Shown: positions 8,548 through 16,167, counted from the first letter of the stretch. The stretch: DNA of 43,667 nt from Aquificaceae bacterium (GCA_037481935.1 JBBFKQ010000012.1:1-43667), one strand, 5' to 3'. Notes: generated by a model not told the origin, from the letters alone. Translations and numbers: made by a program.

Positions 8548-8576
8548 AATATAACATAAAATTCACACAAAATCAA
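8548..8576 (-). promoter_or_regulatory. Promoter of the candidate small RNA
   Basis: Minus-strand TTGATT (8576-8571), 17-bp spacer, TATATT (8553-8548); predicted start near 8541. It points away from icd and overlaps the region upstream of the icd promoter. Confidence 0.5.
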
Positions 8577-8581
8577 CATGA

Positions 8582-8610
8582 TTAAGGTCATAAGTTTTTT
8601 GTGGTAAAAT
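8582..8610 (+). promoter_or_regulatory. Promoter of icd
   Basis: TTAAGG (8582-8587), 17-bp spacer, TAAAAT (8605-8610), giving a start near 8617 and a short leader with GAGGTG before ATG 8636. Confidence 0.55.
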
Positions 8611-8635
8611 ATTCAAAAAGCTATGAGGTGCAGGC

Positions 8636-9904
8636 ATGAAGTGGGATAATGTCTACGCATGGGAAGGCGGAGCAAGAGTTCCGCAAGAAGGGCAGTTTAT
8701 AAGGCTCAGAGAAGACAAAAGCCTTGAGGTTCCCCACAATCCCATAATTCCCTACATAGAGGGGGATGGTATAGGTCCTGAGATTGCCCCGGCGATGATA
8801 CACGTGGTGAACACCGCGGTGGAGAGGGCATACAGAGGGAGCAGAAGAATACACTGGGTGGAGGTGCTTGCCGGAGACAAGGCGGAAGAAAAGACGGGCA
8901 ACCGCATGCCCGAGGAGACCCTTGAACTGCTAAAACAGGCAATAGTTTCCATAAAGGGACCCCTCGGCACCCCTGTGGGCAAAGGGGGAAAGTCTCTGAA
9001 TGCCATCCTTCGCCAGTCCATGGACTTTTATTCTGCCATTAGACCCGTCTACTGGCTGGGTCAGCCCGCACCCATACCAAACCCCGAGAGGGTAAATGTG
9101 GCGGTCTTTAGGGAAAACTCCGACGACGTTTACATGAGCATAGAATACATGCCAAAGGCGGAAAATACCCAGAAGGTGAGGGAGTTTTTCATAAGGGAGA
9201 TGGGAGTCTCCGAGTATGCCCTGCCCGAGGACTGCGGGATAACGGTAAAGCCCATGAGCGAATACAAGACAAAAAGGCATGTGCGTAAGGCTCTGCGGTG
9301 GGCTCTGGAGAACAACAAAAAGGTGGTGGCGGTGGTTGGCAAGGGCAACATAATGAAGGCGACAGAAGGCGCCTTTATGAACTGGGCTTTTGAGGTGGCA
9401 AAGGAGCCGGAGTTTGAGGGTCGCGTCATCACAGATGGAGAGCCTCAGGATGGTCAGGTAAAGATGGTAAAGGTGATAACTGACCAGATGCTCATGCAAC
9501 TGGTCCTGAAGCCCGAAGCCTACGACGTTATCATCACCCAGAACCTCAACGGAGACTACATATCTGACCTTGCGTCCGCCCTTGTGGGAGGTCCGGGCTT
9601 TGTCCCCAGCGGAAACATAGGAGATGGATACGCCCTTTTTGAGAGCACCCACGGCACCGCCTACGACATAGCGGGTAAGGGGGTGGCAAACCCTCTATCC
9701 ATTACGCTCTCCGGTGCCATGATGCTGGAATACCTTGGCTGGAAGGAAGCGGCGGAGCTGATATACGACGCGGTTCGCAGAGCAATAGGGGACAGGCTGG
9801 GAACGCCAGATATAGCAAACGGCTTCAGGAAGATGGGCATGGAGGCAAAAGAGCTTTCCACCATGAAGTTCGCAGAAGCTATAGCGGAAAGGATAGGACA
9901 GTGA
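8636..9904 (+). CDS. icd: Isocitrate dehydrogenase, predicted NAD type
   Basis: A 422-residue enzyme of the isocitrate/isopropylmalate dehydrogenase family, aligning with E. coli Icd almost without gaps. The substrate motif GGKSLNAILRQSMDFYSAIRP and the metal/nucleotide region NLNGDYISDLASALVGGPG are present. The cofactor loop from His339 reads HGTAYDIAGKGVANP, placing Asp, Ile and Ala at positions 344, 345 and 351. These are the residues known to specify NAD; NADP enzymes have Lys, Tyr and Val. In Hydrogenobacter the enzyme works in the reductive TCA cycle, reducing oxalosuccinate to isocitrate, and that direction is inferred here. The gene stands alone with its own promoter. Confidence 0.95.
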   Translation: MKWDNVYAWEGGARVPQEGQFIRLREDKSLEVPHNPIIPYIEGDGIGPEIAPAMIHVVNTAVERAYRGSRRIHWVEVLAGDKAEEKTGNRMPEETLELLKQAIVSIKGPLGTPVGKGGKSLNAILRQSMDFYSAIRPVYWLGQPAPIPNPERVNVAVFRENSDDVYMSIEYMPKAENTQKVREFFIREMGVSEYALPEDCGITVKPMSEYKTKRHVRKALRWALENNKKVVAVVGKGNIMKATEGAFMNWAFEVAKEPEFEGRVITDGEPQDGQVKMVKVITDQMLMQLVLKPEAYDVIITQNLNGDYISDLASALVGGPGFVPSGNIGDGYALFESTHGTAYDIAGKGVANPLSITLSGAMMLEYLGWKEAAELIYDAVRRAIGDRLGTPDIANGFRKMGMEAKELSTMKFAEAIAERIGQ

Positions 9905-9924
9905 TATAATATTACTCAGGTATA

Positions 9925-9939
9925 GGGGGCTATGCCCCC
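9925..9939 (+). terminator. Hairpin after icd, possible terminator lacking a T-run
   Basis: GGGGGC-TAT-GCCCCC, a 6-bp GC stem 20 nt after the icd stop. No T-run follows at once (the next is at 9965-9971), so a Rho-independent role is uncertain. It nearly copies the hairpin at 8480-8494 on the other side of icd. Confidence 0.45.
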
Positions 9940-10040
9940 ATGACATCTTGGCAACTGAACAGGGCTTTTTTATATCCCGGAAGGGTGGGCAAGTCTGTCC
10001 ATACTGCGGGGAGAGCCCCGCTACCTGCTATCGTCATCGT

Positions 10041-10102
10041 GCCATACGACCGTATGACCATACGACCATACGTATGGCTTTATGGTTTTATGGCGGTATG
10101 GC
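10041..10102. repeat. 62-bp octamer-phased imperfect palindrome
   Basis: Two 31-nt arms meet without a loop. Pairing them gives 23 Watson-Crick pairs, 3 G-T pairs and 5 mismatches. The left arm is built on an 8-base unit (CCATACGA, CCGTATGA, CCATACGA) and the right arm on xxxTATGG (ACGTATGG, CTTTATGG, TTTTATGG, CGGTATGG). No open frame or known element explains it. Confidence 0.7.
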
Positions 10103-10261
10103 GTGTGCTTCTGAGCTTTGAAAGGCAAGGCTCTGAAATTGACAATGATACACTCAAGTCTGCAGAACCTCCGACTTCTGGCAAAAGACCCCCTTTTGAG
10201 AGGGGTGGGGGTCTGACAAAAGGCTTTATACATCTTACTTTGATTGATGTATGCTTTCAGG

Positions 10262-10816
10262 GTTTTAAGCCCACTATGAGGGATGGCGACTAAACTCAAT
10301 AGTGATTTTGTCCACTCTCGTGAAGTTGTTTTAAGCCCACTATGAGGGATGGCGACGAGGTATGGGGTGGACAACCTTACACCTTTGTAGAAGTAGGTTT
10401 TAAGCCCACTATGAGGGATGGCGACTTCATCGTTTAGATGTTTTCTTACAAGTTCTATCATCGTTTTAAGCCCACTATGAGGGATGGCGACTCCACAAAG
10501 ACAAAAAATTTTCTGTCCCTATAAAGGTGTTTTAAGCCCACTATGAGGGATGGCGACACGACGCTGTAAAGGCAATAAGAGAGTTCTACCCAAGTTTTAA
10601 GCCCACTATGAGGGATGGCGACAAGGCATAACATTTTTGAGGTTAGAAAGATAATGTTTGTTTTAAGCCCACTATGAGGGATGGCGACTTCCATGATACA
10701 CCTCCTTAAAAGAAATTTTGATACCCGTTTTAAGCCCACTATGAGGGATGGAGACAACCCCCCGCCCCAGCCATAAACATGGGGCTTATACATGTTTTAA
10801 GCCCACTATGAGGGAT
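10262..10816 (+). CRISPR. CRISPR array, 9 repeats and 8 spacers, no cas genes in window
   Basis: The 29-bp repeat begins GTTTTAAGCCCAC and ends GAGGGATGGCGAC. Repeats start at 10262, 10328, 10397, 10463, 10529, 10594, 10660, 10727 and 10794. Spacers are 37, 40, 37, 37, 36, 37, 38 and 38 nt. Repeat 8 has one change (GGAGAC for GGCGAC) and repeat 9 keeps only its first 23 bases, so the array's old end is on the right and the leader should be on the left, with transcription left to right. The first repeats are identical, consistent with an array still maintained. The GTTTTAA...GGGAT core resembles repeats of type I/III systems of thermophiles; the subtype is not determinable without cas genes. 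Confidence 0.97.
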
Positions 10817-10866
10817 ATTCAACGGCTTTTGTGCGTCCTTTCACGCTCCCAGATTTATGCCTTTCG

Positions 10867-12123
10867 TCAGGGAACTCTGAAAAGGGCTTCTACAAGACTT
10901 CTGAACTTCTCTCCCCTGTCCTTGTAGTCCCTGAACATATCAAAAGACGCACAGGCGGGGGAAAAGAGTATGACACCCTCCGGTTTTGCAAGCTCAAAGC
11001 TCCTCTGCACTGCACTATCCAGGCTGTCTTCCAGATATATGTTGCATCCTGCCCACGCTCTTGCTATTCTTTCCCTTGCCTCACCGATTAGCACGCAGGC
11101 TTTTGTTTTTCTCCTTACCAGTTCCCTTATGCTCTCAAAGTCCCCTCCCTTGTCCCTGCCACCGGCTATGAGGACAACCCTGCCGTCCTCAAAGCTCTCA
11201 AGGGCAGACCTGAGGGCGTTTACGGTGGTGGACTTTGAATCGTTGTATACATCTATGCCCCCGAAGTTTCCAAGGTATTCCATCCTGTAGGGAAGTCCGG
11301 AGAAGGTGTATAACACCTCCCTTATGACCTCCACTGGCACATCCATAAGCCTTGCCATGGCACTGGCAAAGAGGGCGTTGTGCCAGTTGTGTTTTCCCCT
11401 TATCCTGAGCTTTTCTACCTCAAAGAGTTCCTCTCCGAGGAAGTAGGCTCTGCCATTTTTTACAAAGCCGTCCTGACCCTCCTCAAGCAGGTAAAACTTC
11501 CTTGCCCTGCTGGGAGTTTCCCTGACCTTTCTGTCAAGGGCATTAAGAAGCAGAAAGTCTTCTTCTCTCTGCCCTGCAAAGATGTTTCTCTTGCTCCAGA
11601 GGTAATCCTCCATGCTGGGATGCCAGTCAAGGTGGTCCTCAGAAAAGTTAAGAAAGGCACCACCCACGGGTCTGAAGGTCCTGAGAGTTTTCCCCTGAAA
11701 AGAGGAGACCTCAAGCACCGCAAGGCACGAGGGATTTTCGAGCACTATTCGTGATAGGGGCTTTCCTGCGTTGGCACCCTCTTCCACGTTGGCGTAGACC
11801 TCTTTTAGCATAAGGTATGTGAGCCTTGTTGTGGTTGACTTGCCGTCCGTGCCCGTGATGGCAAGGGCTCTGCCCCCAAAGAACCTCCACGCCAGCTCAA
11901 GCTCCCCTATGAGCTCTATATCCCTTTTCTGCGCCTCTTTCCAGAGGGGATGGTGCGGGGGGATACCCGGAGAGAGGACTACCATGTCTACAAGGTCAAG
12001 GTATTCTCTGAAGTTGTCCCCGCGTGCGTCGTCCCCTGCGTAGACCTCAAAGCCCTTTGCCTTCAGAAGCTCTACCGCAGAACTTCCGCTCACACCAAGA
12101 CCCCACACAAGTGCTCTCTTCAT
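10867..12123 (-). CDS. murD: UDP-N-acetylmuramoyl-L-alanine--D-glutamate ligase MurD
   Basis: A 418-residue cytoplasmic Mur ligase that adds D-Glu to UDP-MurNAc-L-Ala. The N-terminal Rossmann domain opens KRALVWGLGVSGSSAVELL; the ATP-binding motif is AITGTDGKSTTTRL near 91-104 (TDGKS where many Mur ligases have TNGKT); the central domain has FLNFSEDHLDWHPSMEDY and the KHNWHNALFA motif; the C-terminal domain has YNDSKSTTVNALRSALESF and VILFSPACASFDMFRDYKDRG, characteristic of MurD. The gene begins 1 bp after the mrdA stop, so it is the last gene of the mreB-mreC-mreD-mrdA operon and joins cell-wall precursor supply to elongation. Confidence 0.96.
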   Translation of the reverse strand: MKRALVWGLGVSGSSAVELLKAKGFEVYAGDDARGDNFREYLDLVDMVVLSPGIPPHHPLWKEAQKRDIELIGELELAWRFFGGRALAITGTDGKSTTTRLTYLMLKEVYANVEEGANAGKPLSRIVLENPSCLAVLEVSSFQGKTLRTFRPVGGAFLNFSEDHLDWHPSMEDYLWSKRNIFAGQREEDFLLLNALDRKVRETPSRARKFYLLEEGQDGFVKNGRAYFLGEELFEVEKLRIRGKHNWHNALFASAMARLMDVPVEVIREVLYTFSGLPYRMEYLGNFGGIDVYNDSKSTTVNALRSALESFEDGRVVLIAGGRDKGGDFESIRELVRRKTKACVLIGEARERIARAWAGCNIYLEDSLDSAVQRSFELAKPEGVILFSPACASFDMFRDYKDRGEKFRSLVEALFRVP

Positions 12124-12124
12124 G

Positions 12125-13891
12125 CTATATCTCCTTATGTATGCCTTCTATGTAAATTCTTTCAAGTATTCTCTTTGCTATGGGCGCTGCGGCAGCACCA
12201 CCGGAGCCCCCATGTTCCACAAGAACGCCAATCACAAAAATGGGGTCCCTGTAAGGAGCAAAGCCCACAAACCACGCATGGTCTCTCAGATGATAGGGCA
12301 GGTTTTTCCTTCTGACGCTGTGAGCAGAAACCTGGGCAGTTCCGGTTTTCCCTGCTATTTCCACTATGGTAGAAAAGGCAGAGGTGGCAGTCCCGCTTCT
12401 TACCACATCCCTTAAAGACTCTCTTATCACCGCAAAGTGCTCGGGCTTTGCCCTTACCACCCTGTAGACGCTCCTGCTGGCTCTCCATATAACCTTTCCC
12501 TCTGCGCTCCTCTTTTCTCTTATGAGCAAAGGTCTGTATATGACGCCGTTGTTGGCAATAGCCATCATCATCAGAGTCTGCTCAAAGAGGGTTGATTTCA
12601 TAAAGCCCTGTCCTATGGACATGTTTACCGTATCTCCACCATACCAGGGCTCTTTTAGTTTACTTCTTTTCCACTCAGGGGTCGGTATAAAGCCCCTTGC
12701 AAGGGGAAGTTCAAAGGGTATGTCTTCTCCGTAAGAAAAGCTCCTGAGCGTTCTTTCTATTTCCCTTGGACCGAGCCTGTAATAACCGTAGTGATAAAAG
12801 TAAACGTCGCAGGAGTCCCTTATGGCTCTGTGTAGGTTCTCCCAGCCATGACCGCTTCTGTTCCAGCAGAAAAACTTCCTGTTTCCAATTTCAAAGTGCC
12901 CCCTGCACACCACTCCCTCCCTTTCAGACACGCCCTTCTCAAGAAGAGCTATGCCAAGGGCTGGTTTTATAACCGACGCAGGAGGATACTTTGCCTGTGT
13001 CGCTCTGTTGAAAAGTGGTTTGAACCTGTCCTCATTATACTGACTCCAGAGCTCATTTATTCTGTTGGGGTCAAAGGACGGATAGCTGAGGAGTGCCAGC
13101 ACCTCACCGGTCCTTGCATCCAGTATAAGCACCGCACCAGCCCTGTGTCCCGAATCTCTGAAAACCTCATAGGCTATCTTCTGTATCCTTGAGTCTATGG
13201 TGGTCACAAGAGAAATACCCTTTTCTGGCTCCCTGTAGCCGAGATTTCCTATCACCTTCCCCACCGCATTTACCATAACCTCTTCCGCCCCCACCCTGCC
13301 AAGAAGCTCCTCATCAAGTGCCTTCTCCAGACCGTATGCACCCACAAGGCTCTGGCTACCAATTCTGTCCCCATACTTCTGATAGTGCCTTTCCGTAGGA
13401 TAGGAAACGTATCCTACTACATGAGCGCACACCTCACCCAGAGGGTAGTTCCTCGTGGGAATCGTGTTTATGAAAACCCCGGGAAGTTTGTAGCTGTAGT
13501 TGTAAAACCTGTCTATTTCCTCCTGAGTTTTGAGCTCGGTCAGAACTACCGGTTCTATGGCTTTCCTTTTCTTTATGCTCTCGTAGTCCAGACGAACTCC
13601 AAAGAGCTCTTCAACGCTTGTCAGGACCTCTTTGAGATTGCCCTCTTCCTGCAGTTTCTGGTGGTCAAGGAGAAGCATGTATCTTGGAGTATCGTATGCA
13701 AGCCTCTCTCCCCTTATGTCCAGTATGTCCCCCCTCTGAGGATATATTACTCTTTTCCTCACGTAGTTTCTCTGAGACAGTTCCCTGTAGTATTCACCCC
13801 TGAAGAGCTGAAGGTAGATTAATCTCAGAAGAACAAGGGCATATGCCACAACACCTATAAAAAAAAGAAATATGAAGCGTCTTCTATTCAT
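12125..13891 (-). CDS. mrdA: Penicillin-binding protein 2 (elongation transpeptidase)
   Basis: A 588-residue class B penicillin-binding protein of the elongasome. One N-terminal membrane helix (FIFLFFIGVVAYALVLLRLIYL) is followed by the dimerisation domain with RGDILDIRGERLAYDTPRY. The transpeptidase domain has SxxK in PPASVIKPALG (about 297), the second motif in the RDSCDVYFYHYG region, and KTGTAQ near 516. The subfamily marker GQGFMKSTLFEQTLMMMAIAN is present. It overlaps mreD by 4 bases. It cross-links lateral-wall peptidoglycan together with RodA, which is not in the window. Confidence 0.96.
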   Translation of the reverse strand: MNRRRFIFLFFIGVVAYALVLLRLIYLQLFRGEYYRELSQRNYVRKRVIYPQRGDILDIRGERLAYDTPRYMLLLDHQKLQEEGNLKEVLTSVEELFGVRLDYESIKKRKAIEPVVLTELKTQEEIDRFYNYSYKLPGVFINTIPTRNYPLGEVCAHVVGYVSYPTERHYQKYGDRIGSQSLVGAYGLEKALDEELLGRVGAEEVMVNAVGKVIGNLGYREPEKGISLVTTIDSRIQKIAYEVFRDSGHRAGAVLILDARTGEVLALLSYPSFDPNRINELWSQYNEDRFKPLFNRATQAKYPPASVIKPALGIALLEKGVSEREGVVCRGHFEIGNRKFFCWNRSGHGWENLHRAIRDSCDVYFYHYGYYRLGPREIERTLRSFSYGEDIPFELPLARGFIPTPEWKRSKLKEPWYGGDTVNMSIGQGFMKSTLFEQTLMMMAIANNGVIYRPLLIREKRSAEGKVIWRASRSVYRVVRAKPEHFAVIRESLRDVVRSGTATSAFSTIVEIAGKTGTAQVSAHSVRRKNLPYHLRDHAWFVGFAPYRDPIFVIGVLVEHGGSGGAAAAPIAKRILERIYIEGIHKEI

Positions 13892-14337
13892 GACTCCCTG
13901 TAAAGGTATCTTCCTGAAATAAGATAAAGGAAAAGCAGTTCAAGGGAAAAGCTCAAGAGAGCAAGCCAGATATTAAGCTCTGTATAGTATCTTATCCTGA
14001 AAAGGGCTATCACCCAGAGCCTTTCCACTAGAGAGAGCAGTGCATAGACAAGCAAAAGAGATACCCTGCTGGGCATCTCAATCCTTAGCTTCATAAGGTT
14101 GAAAAGTGTAGCAAAAAGCACAAAGCCAGATAGATTTAATCCAAGAGAGTCCTGAAACAGGTCAAGGAAAAAACCAGCCAGAACCGCTCTTCTGAGCCAG
14201 GAATTACCCTCCCCAAGGATGTTAAGGAAAAGGTATAGGAGGAGAAGATTGGGGGTCAAAAGCATGCTATGGAAAAGGGCAAGGAGCACAGAACTCTGAA
14301 AGTATGCGAGGAAAAAAGCTATTATGTAGAATTTCAT
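13888..14337 (-). CDS. mreD: Rod shape-determining protein MreD
   Basis: A 149-residue, very hydrophobic protein with about five predicted membrane helices, for example LLLLYLFLNILGEGNSWLRR and ELLFLYLISGRYLYRE. Sequence alone is weak for this family; the identification rests on size, helix number, the GFFLDLFQDSLGLNLSGF segment typical of MreD, and position between mreC and mrdA. It overlaps both neighbours by 4 bases, indicating translational coupling. Confidence 0.88.
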   Translation of the reverse strand: MKFYIIAFFLAYFQSSVLLALFHSMLLTPNLLLLYLFLNILGEGNSWLRRAVLAGFFLDLFQDSLGLNLSGFVLFATLFNLMKLRIEMPSRVSLLLVYALLSLVERLWVIALFRIRYYTELNIWLALLSFSLELLFLYLISGRYLYRES

Positions 14338-15122
14338 AAAGGCTCCTTTATGATTAAAAGAATGTGGGCTTTCCTTATGTCTGCTGATGGTCTGACTTCA
14401 ACTCTCTTAAAAAAGCCCTTTTCTTCATTGGAAACCCGCTGAACTGTGCCAATGGTGAGATGGGGAAAATTCTTTCCCGGCACTCTAACATAGACCATAT
14501 CCCCAACTTTAATCTCGTCCTCTACCCTCACATGAAGCAGAGAACCCGTGGGGAAGCCTCCTCTGTATATGTACGCCTTATCTCCAACCCCCGAGCTCAG
14601 GGTAAATTCCTCAGAGAAAACTGTTCTTATCCTTGAGGAACTCCCATACACGCTGTCCACAATACCCACCAGATTATCCCCAGAAAAGACCAGCATGCCC
14701 TGAGATAATCCCTTATCCTGCCCCTTGTTTACGAGCACAAAGGCATCCCTGCCTGATGGGTCGTAGGCTATTACGCTTGCGTAAACGAGGGGGTAGTTAC
14801 CAGGTTGAAAAGGAAGGTCTATGGCTTTGTTCAGGTTTTTGAGATTGTTTTCACAGGTAAGAAGCTGGGCTTTATACAGTTTATACTCTTCAAGTTCTTT
14901 TCTGAGCCTCTGGTTTTCTTCGCTCACGTTCCTTAAAAGCAAATAGGTTTCTATGGCTCTCCTTGTAGCCTCTGCCATGTTCCCCTTGAGTTCAAAAAGA
15001 GGGTAAACTGCCGACCTCAGGAGGTTGTAAGCATAGCTAAAGTATGGCAACGTGGAAAGGTTGATAAAGTAAAGCAAAAGGCTGAAAAGCAGAACCATAA
15101 AAGGTGCAAAATAGCCCTTCAT
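14334..15122 (-). CDS. mreC: Rod shape-determining protein MreC
   Basis: A 262-residue bitopic protein. An N-terminal membrane helix (FMVLLFSLLLYFINL) leads to a coiled coil (about 60-100, VSEENQRLRKELEEYKLYKAQ) and a periplasmic beta domain with ASVIAYDPSGRDAFVLVNKG, QGMLVFSGDNLVGIVD and VYVRVPGKNFPHLTIGTVQRV. MreC links MreB to PBP2 in the elongasome. Four-base overlaps with mreB and mreD fit the conserved operon order. Confidence 0.95.
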   Translation of the reverse strand: MKGYFAPFMVLLFSLLLYFINLSTLPYFSYAYNLLRSAVYPLFELKGNMAEATRRAIETYLLLRNVSEENQRLRKELEEYKLYKAQLLTCENNLKNLNKAIDLPFQPGNYPLVYASVIAYDPSGRDAFVLVNKGQDKGLSQGMLVFSGDNLVGIVDSVYGSSSRIRTVFSEEFTLSSGVGDKAYIYRGGFPTGSLLHVRVEDEIKVGDMVYVRVPGKNFPHLTIGTVQRVSNEEKGFFKRVEVRPSADIRKAHILLIIKEPL

Positions 15123-16150
15123 ACCATAGAGACTTTCCTTATGAGTTCTATGTTGTCAAGAACTCTTCCCACACCTCTTGCAACTGCAGTTATTGGGTCT
15201 TCGCAGTATTGGGTTTTAATACCAGTTTCACGCTCTATCCTTATGTTTAGGTTTCTCAGAAGCGAGCCTCCTCCTGCCAGAGTGATTCCTCTTTCTGCTA
15301 TGTCAGAAGCCAGCTCTGGTGGAGTCCTCTCAAGGGTAGACTTGACAGCGTTTACGATGGAAGAGAGCACATCCTCAAGGGCCTCTGTCACATCTCTGTT
15401 GCTTATTCTAACTACTTTTGGGAGCCCCGTTATATCCCTGCCCTTTATCTCCATAAACCTCTCCTCTTCCTCGTATATGGCACTGCCAAGCTCTATCTTT
15501 GCCTTCTCAGCGGTCTGTTCACCTATGAGAAGATGATGCTTTTTCTTAACATGCTGTATTATGGACTCTGTCATCTCATCACCGGCAACCCTTATGGAAT
15601 TGGAAACCACTATACCTGCAAGAGAGATAATGGCTATTTCCGTAGTTCCTCCCCCTATGTCCACCACCATGTTCCCTATTGGTTCCTCTATGGGAAGTCC
15701 TGCACCTATGGCAGCAGCCATAGGCTCCGCTATGAGGTAAACCTCTCTTGCCCCTGCACTTTTAGCCGCATCTATGACCGCCCTCTTTTCTACCTGTGTA
15801 ACCCCAGAGGGCACGCCTATAACAACCCTCGGCTTTGCCTTGAATATGCTCCCCCCTATTGCCTTGTTTATAAAGTAGGAGAGCATAACCTTTGTAGCCT
15901 CAAAGTCAGTTATAACACCATCCCTGAGTGGCCTGACAGTCTGTATGTTCTCAGGGGTCTTTCCCAGCATCTCCTTTGCTTCTTTCCCAACAGCCAGAAC
16001 TCTGCCAGAGCGCACGTCAACGGCAACTATGGAAGGTTCGTAGAGCACTATACCCTTTCCCTGGGCGTAAACCACCGTGTTGGCGGTGCCAAGGTCTATA
16101 CCTATGTTGCTGGCTACGAAACCGAGAAAATTTGCTAATTTGCTTAACAT
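15119..16150 (-). CDS. mreB: Rod shape-determining actin MreB
   Basis: A 343-residue bacterial actin. ATP-site motifs: phosphate 1 NIGIDLGTANTVVYAQGKG (about 16-34), phosphate 2 NMVVDIGGGTTEIAIISLAG (about 160-180), and the adenosine motif ITLAGGGSLLRNL near 291. Other family signatures are EPSIVAVD and YLIAEPMAAAIGAGLPI. It forms membrane-bound filaments that direct lateral-wall synthesis. It is first in the operon; the start codon lies 17 bp from the divergent rsh start and has no Shine-Dalgarno, only a -10-like TATAAT 7 nt upstream, so the mRNA is probably leaderless. Confidence 0.97.
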   Translation of the reverse strand: MLSKLANFLGFVASNIGIDLGTANTVVYAQGKGIVLYEPSIVAVDVRSGRVLAVGKEAKEMLGKTPENIQTVRPLRDGVITDFEATKVMLSYFINKAIGGSIFKAKPRVVIGVPSGVTQVEKRAVIDAAKSAGAREVYLIAEPMAAAIGAGLPIEEPIGNMVVDIGGGTTEIAIISLAGIVVSNSIRVAGDEMTESIIQHVKKKHHLLIGEQTAEKAKIELGSAIYEEEERFMEIKGRDITGLPKVVRISNRDVTEALEDVLSSIVNAVKSTLERTPPELASDIAERGITLAGGGSLLRNLNIRIERETGIKTQYCEDPITAVARGVGRVLDNIELIRKVSMV

Positions 16151-16167
16151 CTCTAATATTATAAACT
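16151..16167. promoter_or_regulatory. 17-bp divergent promoter between mreB and rsh
   Basis: The whole spacer is CTCTAATATTATAAACT. Its core is nearly self-complementary: minus strand TATAAT lies 7 nt before mreB ATG, and plus strand TAATAT lies 8 nt before rsh ATG (TATTAT 5 nt before). Both genes would have to be transcribed from overlapping -10 elements without leaders, with -35 regions inside each other's coding sequence. Confidence 0.55.

Larger units (their letters stand above)
9905..10261. other. Gene-free, hairpin-rich region between icd and the CRISPR array
   Basis: No credible gene. It contains, in order, the hairpin at 9925-9939, a hairpin GCGGGG-AGAG-CCCCGC at 10006-10021, the 62-bp imperfect palindrome at 10041-10102, a long-stem hairpin AGACCCCC...GGGGGTCT at 10186-10214, and the inverted repeat ATACATC-N11-GATGTAT at 10228-10252, nine bases before the first CRISPR repeat. 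The right-hand 100-150 bases are the probable CRISPR leader. TTGACA at 10139-10144 has no good -10 partner. Confidence 0.6.

Noticed and set aside
8930-9652. A 240-residue open frame antisense to icd.
   Set aside because: It is a shadow of the strongly conserved icd frame, with no start signals or recognisable domain.
10021-10793. Two minus-strand open frames crossing the CRISPR array, with repeated VAIPHSGLKT.
   Set aside because: The repeated peptide is the translation of the CRISPR repeat itself; there is no ribosome site and the frame is open by chance.
10817-10866. A further degenerate CRISPR repeat to the right of repeat 9.
   Set aside because: No match to the repeat beyond base 10816; the sequence is simply the gap before the murD stop.
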